Positions 1-9,055 of a stretch of DNA of 64,000 bases are shown one piece after another. The stretch lies in the NCBI RefSeq assembly GCF_000814845.2, contig NZ_CP010431.2, positions 4,898,001-4,962,000 on the forward strand. Direction: 5' to 3'. How positions within the stretch are numbered: the stretch's first letter is position 1; every line of letters starts with the position of its first letter. A program made the translations under genes and the position numbers. A model generated the notes under the pieces. That model had not been told where the DNA came from, did no database searches, and worked only from the letters and a program-made list of their open reading frames with translations. This DNA is from Pandoraea sputorum (GTDB lineage Bacteria; Pseudomonadota; Gammaproteobacteria; Burkholderiales; Burkholderiaceae).

Positions 1-2
1 TC

Positions 3-116
3 GCCGTCGTGCGAGGTCTGGCACCGCAGCTCGGCGCGTTGGCCGGGGCACTGGGTTATGGCGCGGGCTACGCTGCGGCGCTGGTGCTCGGCGTGTGGCT
101 GCTTCGGCGGGATTGA
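3..116 (+). CDS. C-terminal end of a membrane protein, possibly a polysaccharide flippase (partial)
   Basis: The frame is open from the window edge to a TGA at 114-116. It encodes about 37 residues, mostly Ala, Gly and Leu with a terminal hydrophobic stretch followed by two arginines and Asp, as in the last membrane helix of an integral membrane protein. The next gene, a glycosyltransferase, starts 4 bases later. A Wzx-like flippase or polymerase would fit the polysaccharide context, but too little is visible to assign a family. Confidence 0.5.
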   Translation, partial: AVVRGLAPQLGALAGALGYGAGYAAALVLGVWLLRRD

Positions 117-120
117 GACG

Positions 121-1278
121 ATGACGACTTCCGGCTCAAATGTCATGAGTCCTTTGCCCACCGCACGCACGATCTGCCTGTTCACTGGCACGCTCGCCGC
201 TTTCGCCGGGGCCGAGCGCGCGAGCGCCACGCTGGCCAACGCGCTCGCCGCACGCGGGCATCGCGTCCACGTGCTGTCGCTGTGGGGCCATACGCCCGTC
301 TTCCCGCTGGCACCCGGTGTCACGCATCACGCGCTGTTCGCCGCACGCCTGGCGTTCAAACGTCACTACCTGTCCATCGTGCGACAGGTGCGGCGTTATG
401 TTCGCGAACATGGCATCGAGGTGATGATCGACGTCGATCCGATGCTCGCGCTCTTCACCGTGCCCGCAACGCTCGGCCTGCCACTGCGGCGCATCGCCTG
501 GGAGCACAGCACGTATGCGAGCGACCTCGGCCGTCGCGCACGTCGATGGGCGCGTGCGCTGGCCGCGCGTCGCTACGACGCGGTCGTCGTGCTCACGGAT
601 GCAGACCGCAGCGCCTGGCAGACACATCATCCCGACGCGCGCGCGCACTTCGTCACGGTGGCCAATCCGCTCGGCATTTCGATGCCCGGCGCGCCGCCCG
701 TGCACGGCGACGAGCGGTGCATTCTTGCCGTTGGCCGTCTCATCCCCGATAAGGGCTTCGATCGCCTGATCGATGCGTGGACACGCATCGCCGCCGACGC
801 GCCGGGTTGGCAGGTGCAGATCGTCGGCGACGGCGAGTTGCGTGACGATCTGCTCGCGAAGGCACGCGACGCTGGCGTTGGCGACACCGTCCGGCTGCTG
901 CCCGCCGTGTCCGACATCGCGCAGCACTATGCGCGCGCGTCGATCTACTGTCTGCCGTCGCGACGCGAGAGTTTCGGACTGGTGCTGCTCGAAGCCAAGG
1001 CGTATGCGCTGCCCGTCGTCGCCTTCGCGGCCGACGCCGGACCGCGCGCCTTGCTGCATGACGGCGTCGACAGCTTCGTCGTGAACGACGGCGATATTCC
1101 GGCATTGGCCGATGCGCTGCGTCGACTGATCGGCGATGCCGCGCTGCGCCGTCAGTTCGGGCTGGCCGGTTACGTGCACGCTCAAGACTTCCGTGCGGAC
1201 GCCATCGCCGAGCGCTGGGAAGCGCTCTGGGCGGACGATGTGCCCAACGACCTCCCCGCTGCGGGGGCCACGCGATGA
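121..1278 (+). CDS. Family 4 glycosyltransferase (surface polysaccharide)
   Basis: A 385-residue GT-B fold retaining glycosyltransferase, expected to add a sugar from a nucleotide donor to a lipid-linked glycan on the cytoplasmic face of the inner membrane. The N-terminal Rossmann half is followed by the C-terminal donor-binding domain with the GR-x6-G segment near residue 205 and the E-x7-E motif (E283 and E291, within RESFGLVLLEA). I chose the ATG at 121, just after the preceding stop at 116; an ATG at 145 in the same frame is an alternative. The gene overlaps the next glycosyltransferase by 4 bases, so translation is probably coupled. Donor and acceptor cannot be deduced from sequence. Confidence 0.85.
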   Translation: MTTSGSNVMSPLPTARTICLFTGTLAAFAGAERASATLANALAARGHRVHVLSLWGHTPVFPLAPGVTHHALFAARLAFKRHYLSIVRQVRRYVREHGIEVMIDVDPMLALFTVPATLGLPLRRIAWEHSTYASDLGRRARRWARALAARRYDAVVVLTDADRSAWQTHHPDARAHFVTVANPLGISMPGAPPVHGDERCILAVGRLIPDKGFDRLIDAWTRIAADAPGWQVQIVGDGELRDDLLAKARDAGVGDTVRLLPAVSDIAQHYARASIYCLPSRRESFGLVLLEAKAYALPVVAFAADAGPRALLHDGVDSFVVNDGDIPALADALRRLIGDAALRRQFGLAGYVHAQDFRADAIAERWEALWADDVPNDLPAAGATR

Positions 1279-2417
1279 AGATCGTTTTGTTCGTGACGGG
1301 GCTGCAACTCGGCGGCGCGGAAACGCAAGTGGCCGATCTCGCGCGGGGGTTTCTCGCACGTGGCCACGATGTCACCCTCGTCTCGCTGACCGGCCCGTGC
1401 GCCATTGCGCTGCCGACGTCGCCGCAGTTCACGCTCGTCGAACTGAAGGCGGGCAAATCGCCGGGGTCGCTGATCGGGGCGCTGGCCCGGTTTGCGGCGT
1501 ATCTGAGGACCTGGCGGCCGGATGTCGTGCACGCCCATATGGTCCACGCCAACCTGGTAGCACGTGTCGCCCGATGGTTTGCGCCCGTGCCTGTGCTGGT
1601 GACGAGCGCCCACAGCCGCAATGAAGGCGGCCGCGCGCGCATGCTCGCCTATCGGCTGACCGATCGATGGACGGATCTGACGACCAATGTAAGCGACGAC
1701 GCTGTCGCCGCATTCGTCGCACAACGGGCCGTGCCCGCCGCGCGCATCGTCAGCATGCCCAATGGTATCGACACCGGGCGCTACCATCCTGACCCGCAAG
1801 CGCGCGCTGCCTGGCGCGATGCGTCCGACGTATTGCCGGATGCTGGCGCGCCCATCGTTTTCGCCGCCGGACGGATGGTCGAAGCGAAGGACTATCCGAC
1901 GCTGATCGACGCCTTCGCGCACGTCGCGAACGCCATGCCGGAAGCGCGACTGTTCATCGCGGGCGAAGGCCCGTTGCGCGCGTCTGTGCAGGCGCAAGTG
2001 GACGCCTGCGGCCTCACGCACGCCGTGACGTTGCTCGGCCGTCGCAACGACATCGCGCAATGGATGCAAGCTGCCGACGTGTACGTCATGTCGTCCGCGT
2101 GGGAAGGGCTGCCGCTCGTGGTCGGTGAAGCAATGGCGAGCGGTCTGCCCGTCGTGTCGACGGACTGCGGCGGGGTCCGCGAACTGCTGGGCGATGCGCA
2201 ACACGGCGACGCAAACAACACGCTCGTGCCCGTTGGCGATGCACAAGCCCTCGGTGACGCCCTGCTTCGCCAACTGCGCGCCAGTCCCGAAGCACGTCAG
2301 ACCCTCGGCGCGGCTAATCGCGAACGCATCGTCACGCACTTCTCGCTCGACGCCATCGTGACGCGATGGCTCGACATTTATTCGCACCTGCGCGCCATGC
2401 GGCGCGCGGGCTACTGA
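1275..2417 (+). CDS. Family 4 glycosyltransferase
   Basis: 380 residues. The N-terminus has the GGAE acceptor-side loop (residues 13-16) typical of GT4 enzymes, and the donor domain has AAGRMVEAKDYPTL near 197-210 and E-x7-E at E277/E285. The start ATG overlaps the stop of the preceding glycosyltransferase (ATGA), and the next gene begins 7 bases after the stop, so this is the second of several glycan-assembly genes in one transcription unit. Substrates are unknown; an O-antigen or exopolysaccharide role is inferred from neighbours. Confidence 0.85.
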   Translation: MKIVLFVTGLQLGGAETQVADLARGFLARGHDVTLVSLTGPCAIALPTSPQFTLVELKAGKSPGSLIGALARFAAYLRTWRPDVVHAHMVHANLVARVARWFAPVPVLVTSAHSRNEGGRARMLAYRLTDRWTDLTTNVSDDAVAAFVAQRAVPAARIVSMPNGIDTGRYHPDPQARAAWRDASDVLPDAGAPIVFAAGRMVEAKDYPTLIDAFAHVANAMPEARLFIAGEGPLRASVQAQVDACGLTHAVTLLGRRNDIAQWMQAADVYVMSSAWEGLPLVVGEAMASGLPVVSTDCGGVRELLGDAQHGDANNTLVPVGDAQALGDALLRQLRASPEARQTLGAANRERIVTHFSLDAIVTRWLDIYSHLRAMRRAGY

Positions 2418-2424
2418 TCTCGTC

Positions 2425-3579
2425 ATGGCAACGTCAATGGCATCTCCGGTCCTGCTCTGCTCCAACACCTTCTGGTCGATCTACAACTTCCGGCGTGGCC
2501 CCATCGCCGCGTTGCTCGCCGCAGGCCACCGGGTGCACGTCGCCGCGCCCGACGACGAATTTGCCGCACGGCTCGCCGAAATGGGTTGTGTCGTCCACTG
2601 TGTGCCGATGGCAGCCAAAGGTCAGAACCCGGTGCAGGACCTCGGGTTGATGTGGCGGCTCTATCGGCTGTACCGGAAGGTGCGGCCCGCCGTCGTCTTT
2701 CACTACACCATCAAGCCGAACATCTACGGTTCCATCGCCGCACATTTCGCGCGCATCCCTGCCGTGTCGATGACGACCGGTCTCGGCTATGTCTTCATTC
2801 GCGAATCGCTGACGACGCGACTCGCGCGTCAGCTCTACCGCGTGGCGTTCCGTCACACGCTCGAGAACTGGTTTCTCAACGTCGAGGACCATCGTGCCTT
2901 TGTGGATGGCGGACTCGTCGCGCTCGGCAAGACACGTCTGCTGCCGGGGGAAGGCGTCGACCTCGCGCACTTCGCCAAGGCCCCGTGGCCAGCATCCGAC
3001 ACTTCGCCCGATCAGCCCCCTTCGCCGATGCGGTTTCTGCTCATCGCGCGACTGCTGCGCGACAAAGGCGTGCTGGAGTACGTGGAAGCCGCGCGAACGC
3101 TGCGTGCGCAAATGCCACACGTCACATTCCAGATACTGGGTGCGGCAGATGTCGAGAACCCCACGGCCATCTCACGTGGCGAAGTCGAGGCATGGCAACG
3201 CGAAGGCATCGTCGAGTACCTCGGCACGACCAGCGACGTGCGACCGCTCATCGCTAACGCCCATTGTGTGGTGCTGCCGTCGTACCGCGAAGGCCTCTCG
3301 CGCACGTTGCTCGAAGCCAGTGCGATGGGTCGACCGCTCATCGCAAGCGACGTGCCGGGCTGCCGCGATGTGATCGACAACGGTGTCACCGGGCATCTCG
3401 TGCCTGCGCGCGACGCCGCTGCGTTGACTGCCTGTCTGCGCGCGGTGGCCGGGACATCCTCGGCCGAGCTCGCGCAGATGGGCGACGCCGGGCGTGCTAA
3501 AGTAGCGCGCGAATTCGACGAACATGTCGTCATTGCAGAGTATTTTCGGATTCTCGGATCCCTTTCCGTATCATGCTGA
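2425..3579 (+). CDS. Family 4 glycosyltransferase (WbuB/PglA-like)
   Basis: 384 residues. The order of an N-terminal SNTFWSIYNFRRG segment, HYTIKPNIYGS near 93-103, MTTGLGY near 116 and a C-terminal LPSYREGLSRTLLEASAMG block with E-x7-E (E289/E297) matches GT4 enzymes of the CapM/PglA type that transfer N-acetylhexosamines onto lipid-linked sugars. The start could be 2425 or 2437, both ATG, with no strong ribosome-binding site to decide. It overlaps the following sugar-phosphate transferase gene by 7 bases, which suggests that the two act in succession on the same lipid carrier. Confidence 0.83.
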   Translation: MATSMASPVLLCSNTFWSIYNFRRGPIAALLAAGHRVHVAAPDDEFAARLAEMGCVVHCVPMAAKGQNPVQDLGLMWRLYRLYRKVRPAVVFHYTIKPNIYGSIAAHFARIPAVSMTTGLGYVFIRESLTTRLARQLYRVAFRHTLENWFLNVEDHRAFVDGGLVALGKTRLLPGEGVDLAHFAKAPWPASDTSPDQPPSPMRFLLIARLLRDKGVLEYVEAARTLRAQMPHVTFQILGAADVENPTAISRGEVEAWQREGIVEYLGTTSDVRPLIANAHCVVLPSYREGLSRTLLEASAMGRPLIASDVPGCRDVIDNGVTGHLVPARDAAALTACLRAVAGTSSAELAQMGDAGRAKVAREFDEHVVIAEYFRILGSLSVSC

Positions 3580-4664
3580 GTCTTGCCATCGCCCTCGTCG
3601 TGTCGTTCGTCGCGACGCTGCTGATCGTCCGCTATGCGCACGTTCACGCCCGCTTCTCCGGCGATAGCGATGTCGCCGGGGTGCAGAAGTTTCACGTGCG
3701 CCCGGTGCCGCGCATCGGCGGTGTCGGCATTCTCGCCGGCCTGCTCGTCGCGGCCACCGCACTCGGCTTTTCCTACCCCAAGGTGTCGCGCGACATTCTG
3801 CTGCTCGTCGCCTGCGGCCTGCCTGCGTTTCTGTCCGGCTTCATCGAAGATCTGACCAAGAAGGTCTCGCCAACAGTGCGCCTCGTCTGCACGATGTTCG
3901 CTGCATTGCTCGCATGGCTCGTGCTCGACATTCACATCACCCGCATCGACATCGGCCCGGTCGACCGCGCCCTGATCGTGGCCGCCGTGTCAGTGCCGCT
4001 CACCGTGCTCTGCGTGGCGGGCATGGCTAATGCCGTGAACATCATCGACGGCTTCAACGGACTCGCCGCCATGGTCGCGATGATCATGTTCGCGTCGCTC
4101 GGCTATGTCGGCTTCCAGGTGCAGGACCCCATCGTGCTCACCACGTCGATGATCATGGTGGGCGCCATCCTGGGTTTCTTCATCTTCAACTTCCCCGGCG
4201 GACTGATTTTTCTCGGGGATGGCGGTGCCTATTTCCTTGGCTTCATGCTGGCCGAGATCGCCGTGCTGCTGGTCATGCGCAACCCGCAGGTCTCGCCCTG
4301 GTATCCCGCGCTGATGGTGATCTACCCGGCGTTCGAGGTGTGCTTCTCGATCTATCGCAAGCGCTTCGTTCGCGGCATGTCGCCCGGCATTCCCGACGGT
4401 GTCCACCTGCATATGCTGGTCTACAAACGACTGATGCGCTGGGCCGCCGGGGCGCGCACTGCGAGTGCGCTCACGCAGCGCAATTCGTTGACCTCTCCGT
4501 ACCTTTGGCTGCTATGCTTGCTGGCAGTGATCCCGGCGACGGTCTTCTGGCGGCATAGCGTGGTGCTCGCACTATGCTGCGTCGCCTTCATGGTGACGTA
4601 TGTGTGGCTGTACCTGAGCATCGTTCGCTTCAAAGTGCCGCGCTGGCTGATCTACAAGAAATGA
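3573..4664 (+). CDS. WecA/WbpL-family undecaprenyl-phosphate sugar-1-phosphate transferase
   Basis: A 363-residue polytopic membrane protein of the MraY/WecA superfamily. It shows the HVRPVPRIGGVGI entry loop (residues 41-53), an acidic pair E92-D93 where many relatives have DD, the catalytic NAVNIIDGFNGLA block (N153, N156, D159) and a later GDGGAYFLGF segment. Enzymes of this type move a hexosamine-1-phosphate onto undecaprenyl phosphate and so begin O-antigen or capsule units. As the last of four overlapping genes it is probably the initiating enzyme of this glycan pathway. WbpL-like enzymes use FucNAc or GlcNAc; which sugar applies here is not visible. Confidence 0.85.
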   Translation: MLSLAIALVVSFVATLLIVRYAHVHARFSGDSDVAGVQKFHVRPVPRIGGVGILAGLLVAATALGFSYPKVSRDILLLVACGLPAFLSGFIEDLTKKVSPTVRLVCTMFAALLAWLVLDIHITRIDIGPVDRALIVAAVSVPLTVLCVAGMANAVNIIDGFNGLAAMVAMIMFASLGYVGFQVQDPIVLTTSMIMVGAILGFFIFNFPGGLIFLGDGGAYFLGFMLAEIAVLLVMRNPQVSPWYPALMVIYPAFEVCFSIYRKRFVRGMSPGIPDGVHLHMLVYKRLMRWAAGARTASALTQRNSLTSPYLWLLCLLAVIPATVFWRHSVVLALCCVAFMVTYVWLYLSIVRFKVPRWLIYKK

Positions 4665-4759
4665 ATGACCACGGGGGCGACGCGCCTGATAAGGCGCGCG
4701 GCCGCGGCACACGGAATCCCCCGATCGGGACAACAAGACAAGACAGCGCCACCATTGCG

Positions 4760-5788
4760 ATGCGTGACATCTATGCCATCGGCGACCTCCAGGGTTGCCA
4801 AACGTCGTTTGAACAACTGCTCGAGCGCCTCCCCCAGGACGCAGATCTCTGGCTTGCCGGTGATCTGATCAATCGTGGCCCGCGCTCGCTCGATACACTG
4901 CGCCAGGTCATCGCATTAGGTGAGCGCGTCACCGCCGTGCTCGGTAATCACGATCTGCATTTGCTGGCTGTGGCCGCAGGCGTGCGTCAGGCGCATGGCA
5001 GCGACACCCTCGACGACATTCTCAACGCGCCCGACCGCGACGCGCTCATCGACTGGGTGCGCCGTCAACCGCTGGCCCATCTCGCCCGCGGGCATTTGAT
5101 GGTGCACGCCGGTGTGCTGCCGCAGTGGGATGCCGAGCAGGTCGTCTCGCTCGCGCGCGATGTCGAGACACAACTGCGCGGCGACGACTGGAAGACATTC
5201 CTCTCGCGCATGTTCGGCAATCAGCCCGATCAGTGGCAGCCTGACCTGAGCGACGAAGACCGCCGCCGTCTCACGATCAACGCGCTCACGCGTATGCGCT
5301 TTTGCTCGGCCGACGGACGGATCGACTTCAAGATCAAGGAAGGTGCCGACGCCTCGACCGAGACGCTCAAGCCGTGGTTCGATGCCCCGGGCCGCCGCAC
5401 GGCAGGCGTCACGATGATCTTCGGGCACTGGTCGGCGCTCGGGCTGGTGATGCGCGACAACATCCTCGGTCTGGACACAGGCTGCGTCTGGGGCGGCAAG
5501 CTCACGGCGGTGAAACTCGCCGACTCACCCGCCGGACGGGAGCTGATTCAGATCGACTGCCCGCAGATTCGCGACCCGCTTGCCTTCGCCGACAAGAAAC
5601 GCGGCAAGATGAAAACGGCCGACAAGGCCGAGGACGCACTGAAGGCCGCGAAAGCCGAAAAGCTGGATAAGTTCGGCAAGGTCGAAAAGGCCGCGCGCAA
5701 GCTGGAGAAAGCCGCAAAGGCAGATAAGGCCGACAAAGCTGAAAAAGCTGACAAAGGCGACAAAGGGTCGAAGCGCAAAGCCCAGTGA
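4760..5788 (+). CDS. apaH: Symmetrical bis(5'-nucleosyl)-tetraphosphatase
   Basis: The predicted enzyme hydrolyses Ap4A to two ADP, clearing a stress dinucleotide and also acting on Np4-capped RNA in relatives. Metallophosphatase motifs are present in order: GDLQG (8-12), GDLINRGP (34-41), GNHD (62-65) and later a GHW. The start at 4760 gives MRDIYAIGDLQG, the usual family N-terminus; upstream in-frame codons lack homology. At 342 residues it exceeds the roughly 280 of E. coli ApaH because of a 70-residue tail from about residue 270 made almost only of Lys, Ala, Asp and Glu. The tail looks disordered. A terminator follows at 5832. Confidence 0.93.
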   Translation: MRDIYAIGDLQGCQTSFEQLLERLPQDADLWLAGDLINRGPRSLDTLRQVIALGERVTAVLGNHDLHLLAVAAGVRQAHGSDTLDDILNAPDRDALIDWVRRQPLAHLARGHLMVHAGVLPQWDAEQVVSLARDVETQLRGDDWKTFLSRMFGNQPDQWQPDLSDEDRRRLTINALTRMRFCSADGRIDFKIKEGADASTETLKPWFDAPGRRTAGVTMIFGHWSALGLVMRDNILGLDTGCVWGGKLTAVKLADSPAGRELIQIDCPQIRDPLAFADKKRGKMKTADKAEDALKAAKAEKLDKFGKVEKAARKLEKAAKADKADKAEKADKGDKGSKRKAQ

Positions 5789-5831
5789 TCGACGCCGCGA
5801 ACGTTCGATACGCCCCCGCCCCCTCAAACGA

Positions 5832-5856
5832 AAACGGCGCCCCATAGGCGCCGTTT
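5832..5856. terminator. Bidirectional intrinsic terminator between apaH and plsC
   Basis: A perfect 10-bp stem AAACGGCGCC / GGCGCCGTTT with a 5-base loop lies between two converging genes. A-rich and T-rich flanks on both sides let it serve either strand. Confidence 0.85.
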
Positions 5857-5875
5857 CTTATTTCGTTCTTCCGGG

Positions 5876-6706
5876 TCAGGCCTGAACCGCCTGCACGGCA
5901 TCGCTTTCGTCGTCACCCAGTCCCGACGCACGCGAACCGACCGAGCCACTCTCCGGCAACACGGCTTCGGGCAGGAAGCCCTGCAATGCGGCACCGACGG
6001 CCTGCTGCGCGCCCAATGTGAACTCGCGACGATGCTCGCCGTCCTTCGGATATTGCGGTGCGCCGATCGACAGACGCACCGTCATCGGCGGCGCGCGCAA
6101 AATCATGTCGATGGATTCGATCAGGCTCGTCTCGCCGATATAGGCCGGGGCCATCGTGTGGCGTCCGCTTGCCGCGTCCGTATAGAACAGGCACATCGGC
6201 TGGACCGGCTTGCCCGTCGTGACCGGCGCCTGCAACAAATTCGCATGAAACGGCAGCAGACTGCGGCCGTCCGTCGTCGTGCCCTCAGGAAAGACGGTAA
6301 TGACGTCGCCGTCACGCAGGCAATCGGCCAGGTAATGCATGATGCGGCGCGCATCGGCACGCCGCTCGCGTTGCAGGAAGATCGTACGCGTCTGCACGCA
6401 CAACCAGCCGACCAGCGGCCAGTGGCGAATCTCCGCCTTGGCGACGAAACGCACCGGTTGCCACGCATTCAGCGCAAAGATGTCGATCCAAGAAACGTGA
6501 TTGCACAACAGCATCACGCCCCCTTCCGGCACCGGCGCATGCTGCTCCACCTCCAGACGCATGCCGCACAGTTTCAGCAGCTTCTGCGACCACGCGCGGA
6601 TGCGACGATCTTTCTGCGGCTGCGACAGAAATGGAAACAACGTCGCTGCAGTCAACATGCCGCGCGCGAGATGCAGGCCAAGACGAAGTTTTTTGATCAA
6701 CAGCAC
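5876..6706 (-). CDS. 1-acyl-sn-glycerol-3-phosphate acyltransferase family protein (PlsC-like)
   Basis: 276 residues with a hydrophobic N-terminal segment and the acyltransferase motifs NHVSWID (H70 and D75, the HX4D catalytic pair) and FPEGTTTDG (139-147). The family acylates lysophosphatidic acid or a related lysolipid at the inner membrane. It is the last gene of the minus-strand algH-ruvX-pyrB-pyrC unit, 12 bases after the dihydroorotase-like gene. The C-terminal 40 residues are Ser/Asp-rich and unlike the catalytic domain. True substrate could be lysophosphatidate or an ornithine lipid precursor (OlsA-like). Confidence 0.85.
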   Translation of the reverse strand: MLLIKKLRLGLHLARGMLTAATLFPFLSQPQKDRRIRAWSQKLLKLCGMRLEVEQHAPVPEGGVMLLCNHVSWIDIFALNAWQPVRFVAKAEIRHWPLVGWLCVQTRTIFLQRERRADARRIMHYLADCLRDGDVITVFPEGTTTDGRSLLPFHANLLQAPVTTGKPVQPMCLFYTDAASGRHTMAPAYIGETSLIESIDMILRAPPMTVRLSIGAPQYPKDGEHRREFTLGAQQAVGAALQGFLPEAVLPESGSVGSRASGLGDDESDAVQAVQA

Positions 6707-6718
6707 GGCAATCGCATC

Positions 6719-7987
6719 CTAGACGCAAGGGGCTTCGTACGCCACGCGGCCACCGACCAGCGTGAGCCGTACCTGGCCCGGTAGTTCGTATCCCAGAAAC
6801 GGGGTGTTATGACCGGCGCTGCGCAACTGCGGCGCAGACACGGTCCAGTAAGTCGACGGCGCGAACACGCAGACATCCGCCGCGTGGCCCGGCGACAAAC
6901 GACCAGCTCCCGGTGCCACCGCCGTCAATCGCTGGCCGGGACCGTGCGTCACTCGGGCGAGCGCGTCGACGAGTGGCACCCGCGACTCCTCGGCCCACTT
7001 CAACACCAGCGACAGGAGCAGTTCGAGGCCCGTTGCCCCTGGCTCGGCTTCGGCGAAGGGGACGAGACGAGCGTCGGGCGCAAGCGGCGTATGGTCCGAG
7101 CAAACGGCGTCAATCGTACCGTCTCGCGCGGCTTCACGCACGGCTTCGCGATCGCGTTGCGAGCGCAGCGGCGGATCGAGCCGGTATTGCGCATCAAAGT
7201 ACCCGATGTCCATGTCCGTGAGATGGAGATGGTGCGCGGCGACATCGCACGTGATCGGCAATCCTTCGGCTTTCGCCGCACGCACGAGCGCGAGACCTGC
7301 CGCCGACGACAGACGGCACAGGTGCACGCGCGTGCCCGTCACGCGAACGAGTTCGAGAATGGTATGCAACGCGATGGTCTCGGCCGCGACCGGAATGCCT
7401 ACCAACCCGAGACGCGACGCCACCGCGCCGCTTGCGGCCACGCCGCCCGCCGCGAGTGCGGCATCCTGCGGCCGCAGCCAGACCGTCAGCCCGAATGTGC
7501 CAGCGTATTGCAGCGCGCGCAGCAGCGTGCGGTTGTCGGCCATTGCGGCGTTCGCCTGCGACAGACCGATGCATCCGGCTTGCGTCAGTTGCGCCATTTC
7601 GGTGAGTTCGCGGCCTGCGAGACCGACCGTCAACGCACCCAACGGATGAACCTGCGCGAGATACGTTGCGCGGGCGCGCAGTTGCAGCATCTCCACAAGG
7701 TCCGGCTCGTCGAGTACGGGATCGGTGTCGGGCGGGCACACCACGCGCGTCACGCCACCGGCGAGGGCCGCCGTCGCTTCGCTTGCCGCCGTCATGCGCC
7801 GTGCGGACAGATCGACGAGGCCCGGCACGACGACCAGTCCTTTCGCGTCGACGGTGCGCTCGGCCGTGAAGTCGGCTGGCGATGCATCGAGCGTCAGCAG
7901 TTCGCCGTCGGCGATAAAGACGTCCTGTACGCGGTCGAGACGCGTTGCAGGATCGATTACGCGCCCACCCTTCAGATGCAGTTTCAT
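6719..7987 (-). CDS. pyrC: Dihydroorotase-like protein lacking metal ligands (PyrC'/PyrX type)
   Basis: 422 residues with the cyclic amidohydrolase fold of type I dihydroorotase, seven bases downstream of pyrB. The zinc-binding H-x-H that should follow GLVD is missing: residues 56-65 read GLVDLSARRM, so both histidines are replaced by Ser61 and Arg63. The lysine normally carboxylated near residue 140-150 is also not evident (GCIGLSQANA). The later HH (AAHHLHLTD) and SDHTPL segments remain. In Pseudomonas such inactive PyrC' proteins are structural partners that let PyrB assemble into an active complex. A scaffolding role is therefore more likely than catalysis, and an active dihydroorotase should exist elsewhere in the genome. 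Confidence 0.85.
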   Translation of the reverse strand: MKLHLKGGRVIDPATRLDRVQDVFIADGELLTLDASPADFTAERTVDAKGLVVVPGLVDLSARRMTAASEATAALAGGVTRVVCPPDTDPVLDEPDLVEMLQLRARATYLAQVHPLGALTVGLAGRELTEMAQLTQAGCIGLSQANAAMADNRTLLRALQYAGTFGLTVWLRPQDAALAAGGVAASGAVASRLGLVGIPVAAETIALHTILELVRVTGTRVHLCRLSSAAGLALVRAAKAEGLPITCDVAAHHLHLTDMDIGYFDAQYRLDPPLRSQRDREAVREAARDGTIDAVCSDHTPLAPDARLVPFAEAEPGATGLELLLSLVLKWAEESRVPLVDALARVTHGPGQRLTAVAPGAGRLSPGHAADVCVFAPSTYWTVSAPQLRSAGHNTPFLGYELPGQVRLTLVGGRVAYEAPCV

Positions 7988-7994
7988 GGCGCGC

Positions 7995-8981
7995 TTACCC
8001 GTTGTTTCCGTTGTTCTGGGCGACGATACTCATCACCGCCATCCGCACGGCAATGCCGAAGGAGACTTGTTCGAGGATGACCGACTGCGGGCCGTCCGCC
8101 ACCGCCGAGTCGATCTCCACGCCCCGGTTCATCGGGCCGGGATGCATCACGATGGCATCGGGCTTCGCGAGCGCCAGGCGCGCCGGCGTCAGTCCGTAAT
8201 ACTTGAAGTACTCGGACGCCGAGGGCAACAACGCGCCGTTCATTCGTTCGTTCTGCAATCGCAGCATGATGATGACGTCGACGTCTCGCAACCCTTCGTC
8301 CATGTCGTGAAACACGCGCACCCCGAGTTGCTCAAGGCCTGTCGGCAGCAGCGTGCGCGGGCCGATGGCGCGCACTTCGGGCACACCGAGCGTCGTCAGT
8401 GCATGGATGTCGGAGCGGGCGACGCGCGAATGCAGAATGTCGCCCACGATCGCCACCGTCAGATTCTGGAATTCGCCCTTGTGATGGCGAATCGTGTACA
8501 TGTCGAGCAAGCCCTGCGTCGGGTGCGCATGGCGCCCGTCACCTGCGTTGATCACGTGGACGTGCGGCGCGCAATGCTCAGCGATCAGATACGGCGCGCC
8601 CGATTGCGCGTGACGCACGACGAACAGATCCGCATGCATCGCCGACAGGTTGCCAATGGTATCGAGCAGCGTCTCGCCCTTGCTCGTCGACGATGCATTG
8701 ATATTCAGATTCAGCACATCTGCGGACAGGCGCGCTGCTGCGATTTCGAACGTCGTACGCGTACGCGTCGAGTTCTCGAAGAACAGATTGAAAACGGATT
8801 TGCCGCTCAGCAGCGGCACCTTTTTGACGTCGGCATCGTTCACGCTCACGAACTGCGTAGCCGTGTCGAGAATGTGCATGAGCACGGCACGCGGCAACCC
8901 CTCGACCGTCAGCAGATGCTTCAATTCGCCATTGCGGGTGAGTTGGGGATGGCCGCGACGGCCGAGAATGCCGTTAGCCAT
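7995..8981 (-). CDS. pyrB: Aspartate carbamoyltransferase catalytic subunit
   Basis: 328 residues. The predicted reaction joins carbamoyl phosphate and L-aspartate to N-carbamoylaspartate in pyrimidine synthesis. The carbamoyl-phosphate loop FFENSTRTR (67-75), HPTQ (153-156) and [11 protein letters not shown] are all present. The ATG at 8981 gives the [11 protein letters not shown]-terminus; the frame continues upstream but only as an antisense shadow of ruvX. The neighbouring dihydroorotase-like gene probably supplies a structural partner. Relatives often carry a pyrR regulator between ruvX and pyrB; here only 74 bases separate them and no pyrR is present. Confidence 0.95.
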   Translation of the reverse strand: MANGILGRRGHPQLTRNGELKHLLTVEGLPRAVLMHILDTATQFVSVNDADVKKVPLLSGKSVFNLFFENSTRTRTTFEIAAARLSADVLNLNINASSTSKGETLLDTIGNLSAMHADLFVVRHAQSGAPYLIAEHCAPHVHVINAGDGRHAHPTQGLLDMYTIRHHKGEFQNLTVAIVGDILHSRVARSDIHALTTLGVPEVRAIGPRTLLPTGLEQLGVRVFHDMDEGLRDVDVIIMLRLQNERMNGALLPSASEYFKYYGLTPARLALAKPDAIVMHPGPMNRGVEIDSAVADGPQSVILEQVSFGIAVRMAVMSIVAQNNGNNG

Positions 8982-9055
8982 GGGCGCACTCCGTGGCGAG
9001 GCTGTGGATGGCCAGCGCTGCCGCAGTGGCCTGCGTCGCGTGAGACGTGGGAATG

